Assembly (NCBI GenBank): GCA_002348825.1
Contig: DEBN01000121.1
Span: 2,502-11,829 of the forward strand
Length of the DNA stretch: 9,328 nt
Direction: 5' to 3'
Source of the DNA: Gammaproteobacteria bacterium UBA2955
GTDB taxonomy: Bacteria; Pseudomonadota; Gammaproteobacteria; Pseudomonadales; Azotimanducaceae
Part shown: positions 1 through 6,341 of the stretch, piece by piece
How positions within the stretch are numbered: the first letter of the stretch is position 1
Layout: every line of letters begins with the position of its first letter
Notes under the pieces: generated by a model
What the model was told of the DNA's origin: nothing
Database searches by the model: none
The model's input: the letters and a program-made list of their open reading frames with translations, nothing else
Position numbers and translations under genes: made by a program

Positions 1-47
1 TGCGGGTTTGCGGGGACAGGTTTCACCGTCTTTTGGATGCTCGGCAC
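1..47 (-). CDS. Possible 5' end of a gene downstream of dsbA (partial, runs off window)
   Basis: A reading frame on the minus strand stays open from the dsbA stop to the window edge and is in the same frame as dsbA. Within it a GTG at 47-45 could start a protein reading VPSIQKTVKPVPANP, with further candidates at TTG 59-57 and GTG 26-24. None has a clear ribosome binding site. In pseudomonads the gene after dsbA encodes an endonuclease/exonuclease/phosphatase-family protein, which fits the position, but the visible 15 codons contain no diagnostic motif. An open frame of about 32 codons can also arise by chance, so this is only a position-based guess. Confidence 0.2.
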   Translation of the reverse strand, partial: MPSIQKTVKPVPANP

Positions 48-95
48 CAGATTATGCAAAGGGACTCTACGGCGACGGGCTTGAGGTCCGCAAGC

Positions 96-803
96 TTAAT
101 CGGTGACTGCAGCCTGTTCCTTAGCTACTAAGAAGTCGACGACTTTCAGCATCGCCGCATTGCTGCCAGCAGAATTGCCGTCCACTCGATACTTGCCATT
201 TACGACCATCGTCGGCACACCCGTAATTCCGTAGGTACGACTTTTCCCTCGTGCCTGCATTACCCGACTTTTGACCGAGAACGCCTTAAACACTTTTTTG
301 AATGTATCCGGCTCGATCCCCGCATGGCGCTGGAATAATTCAGCCATAACGTCTTCGTCACTCAGATCTAGGCGCTCAACTTGCACCGCTTTAAACAACG
401 GCTCGTGCATTTTTTCGCTGACACCCAGCGACTGGCCGGTGTAATAAGCCTGCGCAAGCAGTTGCCAAGCTTGATTAAAGACCGCCGGGAGCCTAACGAA
501 ATCTACATTGTCGCTTTGCTCCGCATACCAGCTCGACAGCATCGGATCAAAGGTATAGCAGTGAATACACATGTACGAAAAAACTTCGACCACCTCTACC
601 GCCGCAGATGGTGCTGTGGCCACCGGTGTCTCTAAGACTGTGTAATGCTGGCCCGCAACATAGTGGTCGGCCGTATTGTCCAGCTGTTCGGAGGCGGACG
701 CATTCGGCGTAAGCACCGAAGTGGCAAACCACATAAGTATAAGCATTACGCCGCTCCGCACATTGGGGCTGTATAAGGTCATGCTTTCGCTGGCTGCGCG
801 CAT
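96..803 (-). CDS. dsbA: Thiol:disulfide interchange protein DsbA, CIHC active site
   Basis: This is a periplasmic thiol oxidase of the DsbA family, which introduces disulfides into exported proteins and is normally re-oxidised by the membrane protein DsbB. The N-terminus has an Arg, then a hydrophobic run at about residues 19-31 and a likely signal peptidase site near ASA (about 36-38). The thioredoxin-fold active site follows strand VEVVEVFSY as C79-I80-H81-C82. The helical insert spans about 90-185, and the conserved cis-proline loop is GVPTMVVNGKY with V196-P197. The dipeptide between the cysteines is Ile-His, whereas E. coli and Pseudomonas DsbA have Pro-His. At 235 residues it is somewhat longer than usual, so Met8 (ATG at 782-780) is an equally good start. 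Neither start has a clear Shine-Dalgarno sequence. The first ATG lies 5 bp after the cytochrome c4 stop, so translational coupling is likely. Identity is firm; the start is not. Confidence 0.95.
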   Translation of the reverse strand: MRAASESMTLYSPNVRSGVMLILMWFATSVLTPNASASEQLDNTADHYVAGQHYTVLETPVATAPSAAVEVVEVFSYMCIHCYTFDPMLSSWYAEQSDNVDFVRLPAVFNQAWQLLAQAYYTGQSLGVSEKMHEPLFKAVQVERLDLSDEDVMAELFQRHAGIEPDTFKKVFKAFSVKSRVMQARGKSRTYGITGVPTMVVNGKYRVDGNSAGSNAAMLKVVDFLVAKEQAAVTD

Positions 804-808
804 AAGAG

Positions 809-1444
809 TTAAGGGCTCAAGCCATGAATATAATCAGCCAGGACCTTAATCTGTCCGTCCGTCAATCCAGACGCAACGTTACGCATCATTGCAGCGTAGG
901 CCTCGTCGGAATCACGAATACCCTCTCGGTAGGCCGTTAACTGAGCAACCGTATACTCTACGGATTGACCACCAATCCTTGGGAAACCTGCTTGATCGTT
1001 ACCGAGCCCACCCGGGCCATGGCAAGCAGCACACGCAGCCACCCCACGGTCGGCAAGGCCTCCCTTATAGATCATACGGGCGGTTTTTATGTCTGCGTCG
1101 CTACCACCGGCTTCGCCCACCTTGCTTGGCAGGCTCGCGTAATAAGCGGCTAAATCCTCTAGATCTTGGGCTGACTTGCCTATCAGTTGCGCCGTCATCA
1201 ACGGCACATCGCGCTCGCCAGACTGGAACATCTGCAGCTGCCGGTTGAGGTATTTGGCGCCCTGTCCAGCAAGGCTGGGGTAGGAAGGGTCTATTCCGGT
1301 AGCGCCATCCTGTCCATGGCATGCCGCGCAAGTTACCGCCTGAGCCGCTCCGGCCTCTATGTTGCCTGCCGCTTGCGCTGTCAAAGCCGCAAACGCGGCA
1401 GCGACAACCATGATCGATTTTGTAAAGCGCAAAACACTTTCCAT
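809..1444 (-). CDS. Diheme cytochrome c4
   Basis: This is a periplasmic diheme cytochrome c of the c4 family (211 aa), a soluble or membrane-associated electron carrier that typically feeds terminal oxidases. A signal peptide (hydrophobic residues about 11-22, cleavage near AQA at 23-25) precedes two homologous cytochrome domains. Each has a CxxCH heme site, C39-A-A-C42-H43 and C138-A-A-C141-H142. Candidate axial methionines are M83 (PLMTAQ) in domain 1 and M186 or M187 in domain 2. Both domains end in the typical helix, DLEDLAAYY and QIKVLADYI. Length and two-domain layout match the family. The ATG is preceded by GGAAG about nine bases upstream, a weak ribosome binding site, and Met12 is a less likely alternative. 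It is the first gene of a probable two-gene unit with dsbA and is divergent from engB, an order also found in pseudomonads. Confidence 0.95.
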   Translation of the reverse strand: MESVLRFTKSIMVVAAAFAALTAQAAGNIEAGAAQAVTCAACHGQDGATGIDPSYPSLAGQGAKYLNRQLQMFQSGERDVPLMTAQLIGKSAQDLEDLAAYYASLPSKVGEAGGSDADIKTARMIYKGGLADRGVAACAACHGPGGLGNDQAGFPRIGGQSVEYTVAQLTAYREGIRDSDEAYAAMMRNVASGLTDGQIKVLADYIHGLSP

Positions 1445-1512
1445 TTATTCTGCTTCCGTATCTTGGGGTTATTTGACCGAAGCCAACCCATACAGCCGGT
1501 GGTGCGCGTTGA

Positions 1513-1521
1513 TGCTAAACT
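1513..1521 (+). promoter_or_regulatory. Candidate extended -10 element upstream of engB
   Basis: The 112-bp spacer between the divergent cytochrome c4 and engB genes should hold promoters for both. On the plus strand TGCTAAACT has the TGn extension followed by TAAACT, a four-of-six match to a sigma-70 -10 box. It lies about 35 bases before the engB ATG. No good -35 box stands at the expected distance. I found no convincing promoter for the cytochrome c4 direction. This is a weak sequence match only. Confidence 0.22.
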
Positions 1522-1556
1522 GATTCGCACCTTAACCTGCCCGAGCCCCGCTTTTT

Positions 1557-2240
1557 ATGCTGCGCCAAGCGCTGTGGAGCGGGCGAGGCGCGATTATATA
1601 TCAAGAAAAGCAAGTGTTGTTACCCGAACGCCTAGACGCGACCTTCTTAACCAGTGCACCAAATCTTCGACGCTGCCCGCCAGCCGATGCGCCTGAGGTC
1701 GCATTCGCCGGACGCTCCAACGCAGGCAAATCCTCGGTACTGAATCAGCTTACAGGTAATCGGCGCACGGCCAAGGTCAGCAAAACCCCGGGACGCACCC
1801 AACTGCTGAACTTTTTCTCCGTACGTCAGGGCGGTCGTTTGGTAGATCTTCCGGGCTACGGCTATGCCAAAGCTACTTTAAGCGCACAACAGCAGTGGCA
1901 AAAGGCGGTAAATCAGTATCTTTCCTACCGCGACGGCCTAGTAGGCTTAGTATTGGTCATGGACATTCGTCACCCGAACCAAGTCTTTGACCAGGACATG
2001 CTCAACTGGAGTCGGGACTCGGAACTACCCATCCATATTCTGCTGAATAAAGCAGACAAACTCGGACGTAATGCACAGCAAAAAGTACTCAGCCAAATGC
2101 AGCGCCAATACGCAGAGTTCCCGACCGCCTCAGTGCAATGTTTTTCCGCCGCAAAAGGCGACGGCAAAGAACAATTAATACGCGTGTTATTGCCGTGGCT
2201 GGCAACGCCAATAGCTGCACCCGAAGACCCGGCAAATTAA
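1557..2240 (+). CDS. engB: Ribosome biogenesis GTPase EngB/YihA/YsxC
   Basis: This is a small TRAFAC-class GTPase needed for large ribosomal subunit assembly and cell-cycle progression, acting in the cytoplasm (227 aa as given). The GTPase signatures are all present and in order: G1 GRSNAGKS at 52-59, the switch segment KTPGRTQ at 76-82, G3 DLPG at 97-100, G4 NKAD at 164-167 and G5 SAAK at 197-200. The tail after about 215 is short and proline/alanine rich. The ATG used has no visible Shine-Dalgarno sequence and gives about 15-20 more N-terminal residues than E. coli YihA. A GTG at 1614, just after AAGAAAAG, would give an N-terminus closer to family length. It is divergent from cytochrome c4 and converges on polA with 42 bp between the stop codons. 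Identity is secure; the start is uncertain. Confidence 0.95.
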   Translation: MLRQALWSGRGAIIYQEKQVLLPERLDATFLTSAPNLRRCPPADAPEVAFAGRSNAGKSSVLNQLTGNRRTAKVSKTPGRTQLLNFFSVRQGGRLVDLPGYGYAKATLSAQQQWQKAVNQYLSYRDGLVGLVLVMDIRHPNQVFDQDMLNWSRDSELPIHILLNKADKLGRNAQQKVLSQMQRQYAEFPTASVQCFSAAKGDGKEQLIRVLLPWLATPIAAPEDPAN

Positions 2241-2261
2241 ACCCCTAACAACCCCGGGCAA

Positions 2262-2277
2262 CTCGGCAACGTCCGAG
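2262..2277. terminator. Weak inverted repeat between convergent engB and polA
   Basis: CTCGG and CCGAG form a 5-bp stem around a 6-base loop in the 42-bp gap between the stop codons of engB and polA. There is no T-run on either side, so it is not a classical intrinsic terminator. It is the only hairpin in the gap and could act weakly in both directions. Alternatively, termination here may rely on Rho. Confidence 0.25.
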
Positions 2278-2282
2278 CAAGG

Positions 2283-5027
2283 CTAATGCGCTTCGTCCCA
2301 GTTTGCGCCTACGCCGGTTTCAACTGTAAGCGGGACCGACAAATCGGCAGCAGCGCACATCAGTTTTTCAACCTGCTGCTGTAACGTTAGTACGTCGCTC
2401 TCGCTAACCTCAAAAACCAACTCGTCATGCACCTGCATAATCATGTGAGCATCCAGGGCGCTGCCATCTAACCAATTCTGCACGGCGATCATGGCGCGTT
2501 TGATGATGTCTGCAGCCGTGCCCTGCATCGGCGCGTTAATCGCCGTGCGCTCAGCAGCTTGGCGTCGCATAACCTGACGCGAATTTATTTCTGGCAGATA
2601 CAGACGTCGTCCAAAAACCGTCTCGACATACCCTCGCTCGGCGGCTTGGCCGCGAGTTTCATCCATATACTGCAGGACATCGGGGTAGCGCGCGAAGTAG
2701 CGGTCGATGTAGTCCTGAGCCAGCGTCCTAGAAATCCCCAGCTGACGTCCCAGCCCAAACGCGGACATGCCATAAATCAGGCCAAAGTTAATCGCCTTGG
2801 CACTGCGCCGCTCCTCGTCACTGACCGTATCTAACGTACGGCCAAAAACTTCGGCGGCCGTGGCCCGATGAATATCCTGATCCTGAGCAAATGCTGCATG
2901 CAGTCCGGCATCGCCCGATAGATGTGCCATTATGCGCAACTCGATTTGCGAATAATCCGAAGCCATGATGACCTTACCCGCGGGCGCTACAAACGCCTGG
3001 CGGATACGCCGGCCTTCGGCATTACGAATCGGAATATTCTGTAGATTCGGGTCCGAGGACGACAGCCGCCCAGTAGCGGCCACAGCTTGATGGTAAGACG
3101 TATGGATACGGCCCGTTACCTGGTTAATGTCCAAAGGTAGCTTGTCTGTATAGGTCGATTTAAGTTTAGCGAGACTCCGGTACTGCAAAATAGTGGCTGG
3201 CAGCTCATAGTCTCTTGCGAGGTCCACCAGCACCGGCTCTGCCGTTGATGGTTTACCTCCGGGCGTTTTCTTTAACACCGGCAGATTGAGTTTTTCGTAA
3301 AAGATGGCCTGCAATTGTTTGGTGCTGTCGAGGTTGAAAGTCTCACCCGCCTGCGCCCAGGCCTCTTCGGTTAACGTCTGTAAACGTTGGGCAAGCTCAG
3401 CGCCATGCTGTTTGAGCAGTCGCCCGTCCACCAAAGCACCCTGACGTTCTACCGCTGACAAAATTGGCACCAACGGCATATCAATCTGCGAGAAGGCCTG
3501 TTCCAGCTTGGATTCAGCACGCAAAAGCGGCATCAAGTATCTATGCAGTTGCAGGGTTATATCGGCGTCTTCGGCTGCATAGTCCGCTGCGATGTCCAGC
3601 GATATTTGATTAAACGTCAGTTGCTTTGCGCCCTTACCAGCGATGTCCTCAAAATGCACGGTGCTGCGTCCGAGATAGCGTTCCGCCAACGCGTCCATGT
3701 TGTGGCGCGTTGCCGTGCTATTGAACACATAGGATTCCAACATCGTATCGAATAACGGCCCGGCAAAGCTTACGCCGTACTTCGCCAGCACGCTCATGTC
3801 ATACTTAATATTCTGGCCAATCTTGGTGAGTTTGGGGTCCTCCAATAAGGGCTTTAATAGCGCTAGGGCGGTATCCAATGGCACCTGCTCAGGTGCGCCG
3901 GGGTAATCGTGAGCTAGCGGCACGTAGGCAGCCCGACCGGGTTCCGCCGCGAACGAGAACCCCACCAATTCGGCCTGCATATAGTTGACGCTTGTAGTTT
4001 CGGTGTCCACGGCAAACTCGCCGGCAGCGCGCAGCTCATCGATCCATTGTCGCAACTGCTGCTCCGACGTAATCAAATGGTAATCACGAGCTTCGACGCC
4101 GGCATCCGCAGCGGGTGCAACAACCGCTGCAGCAGTAGATGCAGATGCAGGTGCGTCGATAGCATCGAGCCAAGACTTGAACTCAAGCCTTGTAAACGCT
4201 GCGCGCAAATAGGTTTGATCGGGCTCCGACTGTCGGAGATCGTCCAAGCCCAGATCTAACACAACATCACACTTAATTTGGGTGAGTTCGCGCGACAATG
4301 GCAACTGCTCTAGAGCGTCTCGTAAGTTCTCGCCAATCTTGCCCTTAATCTCTCCGGCACGTTGCATCAAAGCGTCTAACGATCCGTATTCATTCAGCCA
4401 TTTTGCGGCGGTCTTGGGTCCGACCTTAGGAACGCCAGGGATGTTATCCACGGTGTCTCCCATCAGCGCCAGATAATCCACGATTTGCTCTGGAAAGACG
4501 CCAAACTTGTCGACGACACCCTGACGATCCATATGCGTATCGGTCATGGTGTTAACCAATGAAACATGCTCTGTAACCAGCTGCGCCATATCTTTATCGC
4601 CAGTGGATATGACCGTTTCACGTTGCTGAGCTGTCGCCATCGTGGCGTAAGTGCCTATGACATCGTCGGCCTCCACACCCTCAACGCAAATCAATGGCAG
4701 TCCCATAGCGCCAATGAGCTCATGGATGGGTTTAATTTGGTCACGCAAATCCTCCGGCATGCTCGAACGATTTGCCTTGTAATCGCTATAAAGTTCATCG
4801 CGAAAGGTTTTACCCGGAGCGTCGAATACCACCGCTACGGGGCTACCCGGATAGTCCTTGGCAAGTTTCCGCAGCATGCTGATGACGCCACGAATTGCTC
4901 CTGTTGGTTCGCCCGCCTTGGTCGTGAGATCTGGCAGCGCGTAGTAAGCTCGAAATAAGTAGGAAGAACCATCCACCAAAACAAGGGGTGGTTGCTCTGA
5001 GGGTTGATTAGGCTTTAGATTGGTCAC
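2283..5027 (-). CDS. polA: DNA polymerase I (5' nuclease, proofreading exonuclease, polymerase)
   Basis: This is full-length family A DNA polymerase (914 aa against 928 in E. coli), which removes RNA primers and fills gaps in replication and excision repair. The 5' nuclease domain spans about residues 12-290 (LVDGSSYLFRAYYALP, GVEADDVIG, STGDKDMAQL, LMGDTVDNIPGVPKVGPKTA). An Ala-rich linker follows at about 290-311. The 3'-5' exonuclease domain (about 315-500) keeps its metal-binding residues D341 and E343 (DTET), D410 (NIKYD) and D487 (YAAED), so proofreading should be active. The polymerase domain (about 530-914) has motif A with D691 (DYSQIELR), the O-helix with R740, K744, F748 and Y752, and motif C with H867-D868-E869. 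F748 is the residue linked with discrimination against dideoxynucleotides. The start is GTG, with AAGG about nine bases upstream. It is head-to-head with the DUF2782 gene, an arrangement shared with pseudomonads. Confidence 0.98.
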   Translation of the reverse strand: MTNLKPNQPSEQPPLVLVDGSSYLFRAYYALPDLTTKAGEPTGAIRGVISMLRKLAKDYPGSPVAVVFDAPGKTFRDELYSDYKANRSSMPEDLRDQIKPIHELIGAMGLPLICVEGVEADDVIGTYATMATAQQRETVISTGDKDMAQLVTEHVSLVNTMTDTHMDRQGVVDKFGVFPEQIVDYLALMGDTVDNIPGVPKVGPKTAAKWLNEYGSLDALMQRAGEIKGKIGENLRDALEQLPLSRELTQIKCDVVLDLGLDDLRQSEPDQTYLRAAFTRLEFKSWLDAIDAPASASTAAAVVAPAADAGVEARDYHLITSEQQLRQWIDELRAAGEFAVDTETTSVNYMQAELVGFSFAAEPGRAAYVPLAHDYPGAPEQVPLDTALALLKPLLEDPKLTKIGQNIKYDMSVLAKYGVSFAGPLFDTMLESYVFNSTATRHNMDALAERYLGRSTVHFEDIAGKGAKQLTFNQISLDIAADYAAEDADITLQLHRYLMPLLRAESKLEQAFSQIDMPLVPILSAVERQGALVDGRLLKQHGAELAQRLQTLTEEAWAQAGETFNLDSTKQLQAIFYEKLNLPVLKKTPGGKPSTAEPVLVDLARDYELPATILQYRSLAKLKSTYTDKLPLDINQVTGRIHTSYHQAVAATGRLSSSDPNLQNIPIRNAEGRRIRQAFVAPAGKVIMASDYSQIELRIMAHLSGDAGLHAAFAQDQDIHRATAAEVFGRTLDTVSDEERRSAKAINFGLIYGMSAFGLGRQLGISRTLAQDYIDRYFARYPDVLQYMDETRGQAAERGYVETVFGRRLYLPEINSRQVMRRQAAERTAINAPMQGTAADIIKRAMIAVQNWLDGSALDAHMIMQVHDELVFEVSESDVLTLQQQVEKLMCAAADLSVPLTVETGVGANWDEAH

Positions 5028-5047
5028 AACACAGGCCTTAACATACT
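5020..5047 (+). promoter_or_regulatory. Candidate sigma-70-like promoter for the DUF2782 gene
   Basis: TTGGTC at 5020-5025 and CATACT at 5042-5047, separated by 16 bases, resemble -35 and -10 boxes. The -10 matches at four of six positions and the -35 at three or more. Transcription would begin near 5054, just after the upstream GTG at 5052. That would favour the ATG at 5076 as the real start of the DUF2782 gene. The -35 box would overlap the first codons of polA. The match is modest and unproven. Confidence 0.3.
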
Positions 5048-5075
5048 GAGTGTGGTCACTTTACTACAGCAACCA

Positions 5076-5372
5076 ATGCAACACAGGCGCCTGCGCATCA
5101 GCTTTTTGCTTGTTGCCCTGGCGGTCAGCCAAGCTATTTTCGCAGATCCGGCCCGTACCGGCCCGGACGTGACTATCATCGCTGGCAAGGACGAGGTCGT
5201 GTATGAGTTTCGTCAGAACGGCCAGTTGCGAATGATTCGGGTAGTGCCTAAATGGGGCAAACCTTATTACCTAGTACCGCGAGATCCAACGCGCGGCAAT
5301 GGCGATCTGGACCAGGCCGGAGCTCTTGTCCCAAGTTGGACCCTCAAAGAATTCGATTCGACCAAGCCTTAG
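5076..5372 (+). CDS. Small exported DUF2782-family protein, function unknown
   Basis: This 98-residue protein begins with a short Arg-rich segment (MQHRRLR), a hydrophobic core (ISFLLVALAVSQAIFA) and a probable cleavage site before DPAR, so it is predicted to be exported. The mature part is about 70 residues: a beta-like segment PDVTIIAGKDEVVYEFRQNG, then LRMIRVVPKWGKPYYLVPRDP, then the end LVPSWTLKEF. The pattern of TI.....V.EYR.NG, I.V.PK.GKPY.LV and IPSW is what I recognise from DUF2782 proteins encoded beside polA in pseudomonads. No function is established for the family as far as I know, and no catalytic residues stand out. A GTG at 5052 would add eight residues, but the ATG at 5076 gives a cleaner signal peptide. 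Neither has a good ribosome binding site. Its TAG overlaps the egtD TAA on the other strand. Confidence 0.85.
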   Translation: MQHRRLRISFLLVALAVSQAIFADPARTGPDVTIIAGKDEVVYEFRQNGQLRMIRVVPKWGKPYYLVPRDPTRGNGDLDQAGALVPSWTLKEFDSTKP

Positions 5373-6331
5373 GTATGCAACAAAAACAGCGAGTACCACG
5401 CATCATCGTCTTGCCATAAAGCCGTTTGCGCAAATCCAGCCTGCTCCGCTATGTGCACAAACTCCTGCGGCTGATACTTGTAAGAGTCCTCAGTGTGGAC
5501 GAGTTCATCCGCTGCGAAGTCGATAGTTGCATCGCCAATTTTCACCCGCTGGGCGACGCGACTACGCAAGAACATTTGCATACAACCACGCGTCGCATTA
5601 TAACGGGCGACGTGCGCAAACTGTTGGGGCTTGAAGTCCGCACTGAGCTGGGTATTTAAATGCAGCAGCGCGTTAAGGTTAAACTCCGCGGTCACACCGG
5701 CCGCATCGTTATACGCAGCCTCGAGCACCGCCACCGACTTTTTTGCATCCACCCCAATCAACATTTGCGCATCGCTGCCTAAGGTGCGACGCGCCCGCTG
5801 CAGGAATCGCGTCGCCTCTTGCGGGCGAAAGTTGCCGATGCTGGATCCTGGGAAAAATCCCAATTTCTGCATCGAGTGGACTTCGTCTGGCAACGCAAAG
5901 TGCTCACCAATGTCGGCACACACCGGATACATCGCCAGCTCCGGATAATCCGATTTAAGCTGGCGTGCATTGTCCAACAAATACTGCCTGGATATGTCTA
6001 CTGGAACATAGGCCGCCGGCCGCAACACATCTAACACACGACGGATTTTCTTGCTCGAACCGCTACCGTACTCCACAACACAAAAAGGTGGTGCTGCAAC
6101 CCGCTGTTTTATTTCAGGGAGATAGCGTTCGAACAGCGCGAGCTCTGTGCGCGTAGGGTAGTACTCAGGCAACTGAGTAATGGCATCAAACAGTTGCGAA
6201 CCTCGCTCGTCGTAAAAGTACTTTGGCGAAATTTGCTTTGGGTCTTTCTGCAAACCAGCCAGCACCTCAGCCTCGATTACACCTGCAGCCGGTTTGTAAT
6301 CGTATAGGACCCAACCTTCTTCGTTGACCAA
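5369..6331 (-). CDS. egtD: L-histidine N-alpha-methyltransferase EgtD (ergothioneine synthesis)
   Basis: EgtD trimethylates histidine with three S-adenosylmethionines to hercynine, the first step of ergothioneine synthesis, in the cytoplasm. The 320-residue protein fits the family. Its start region KYFYDERGSQLFDAITQLPEYYP includes the histidine-site tyrosines (Y57-Y58). The SAM loop is VEYGSGSSKK at 86-95, VDIS (111-114) follows, then GSSIGNF with N167, and near the C-terminus HTEDSYKY supplies E281 and S283. These match the residues known to bind histidine in mycobacterial EgtD. The start codon is TTG, preceded four bases earlier by AGGGGG, which overlaps the egtB stop. An in-frame TAA lies just upstream, so no longer start exists. 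The gene follows egtB by 8 bp, indicating co-transcription. Its stop overlaps that of the convergent DUF2782 gene. Confidence in function is high. Confidence 0.95.
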   Translation of the reverse strand: MVNEEGWVLYDYKPAAGVIEAEVLAGLQKDPKQISPKYFYDERGSQLFDAITQLPEYYPTRTELALFERYLPEIKQRVAAPPFCVVEYGSGSSKKIRRVLDVLRPAAYVPVDISRQYLLDNARQLKSDYPELAMYPVCADIGEHFALPDEVHSMQKLGFFPGSSIGNFRPQEATRFLQRARRTLGSDAQMLIGVDAKKSVAVLEAAYNDAAGVTAEFNLNALLHLNTQLSADFKPQQFAHVARYNATRGCMQMFLRSRVAQRVKIGDATIDFAADELVHTEDSYKYQPQEFVHIAEQAGFAQTALWQDDDAWYSLFLLHT

Positions 6332-6335
6332 CTCG

Positions 6336-6341
6336 CCCCCT
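6336..6341 (-). promoter_or_regulatory. egtD ribosome binding site overlapping the egtB stop codon
   Basis: On the minus strand AGGGGG stands four bases before the TTG start of egtD and shares its first bases with the TAG stop of egtB (6342-6340). The purine-rich run supports the TTG as the true start despite its rarity. The overlap with the egtB stop suggests that ribosomes finishing egtB hand over to egtD. Confidence 0.5.

Noticed and set aside
79..95. GCTTG/CAAGC inverted repeat after dsbA as a terminator
   Set aside because: The stem is only 5 bp around a 7-base loop with no T-run, too weak to call.
1472..1477. TTGACC as a -35 box for engB
   Set aside because: No -10-like hexamer stands 16-18 bases downstream (GCCGGT region).
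1594..1600. AT-rich TTATATA inside the 5' part of engB as a promoter
   Set aside because: No -35 partner at a proper distance. It may simply reflect a non-coding 5' part if engB starts at GTG 1614, but this cannot be decided here.
1187..1696. A 169-codon plus-strand open frame spanning the cytochrome c4/engB divergent region
   Set aside because: It lies antisense to cytochrome c4 and runs into engB in another frame. It is Arg/Cys/Ser rich with no motif or ribosome binding site.
4566..4958. A 130-codon plus-strand open frame opposite the polA 5' nuclease domain
   Set aside because: It is antisense to highly conserved polA codons, with composition typical of a shadow frame and no family resemblance.
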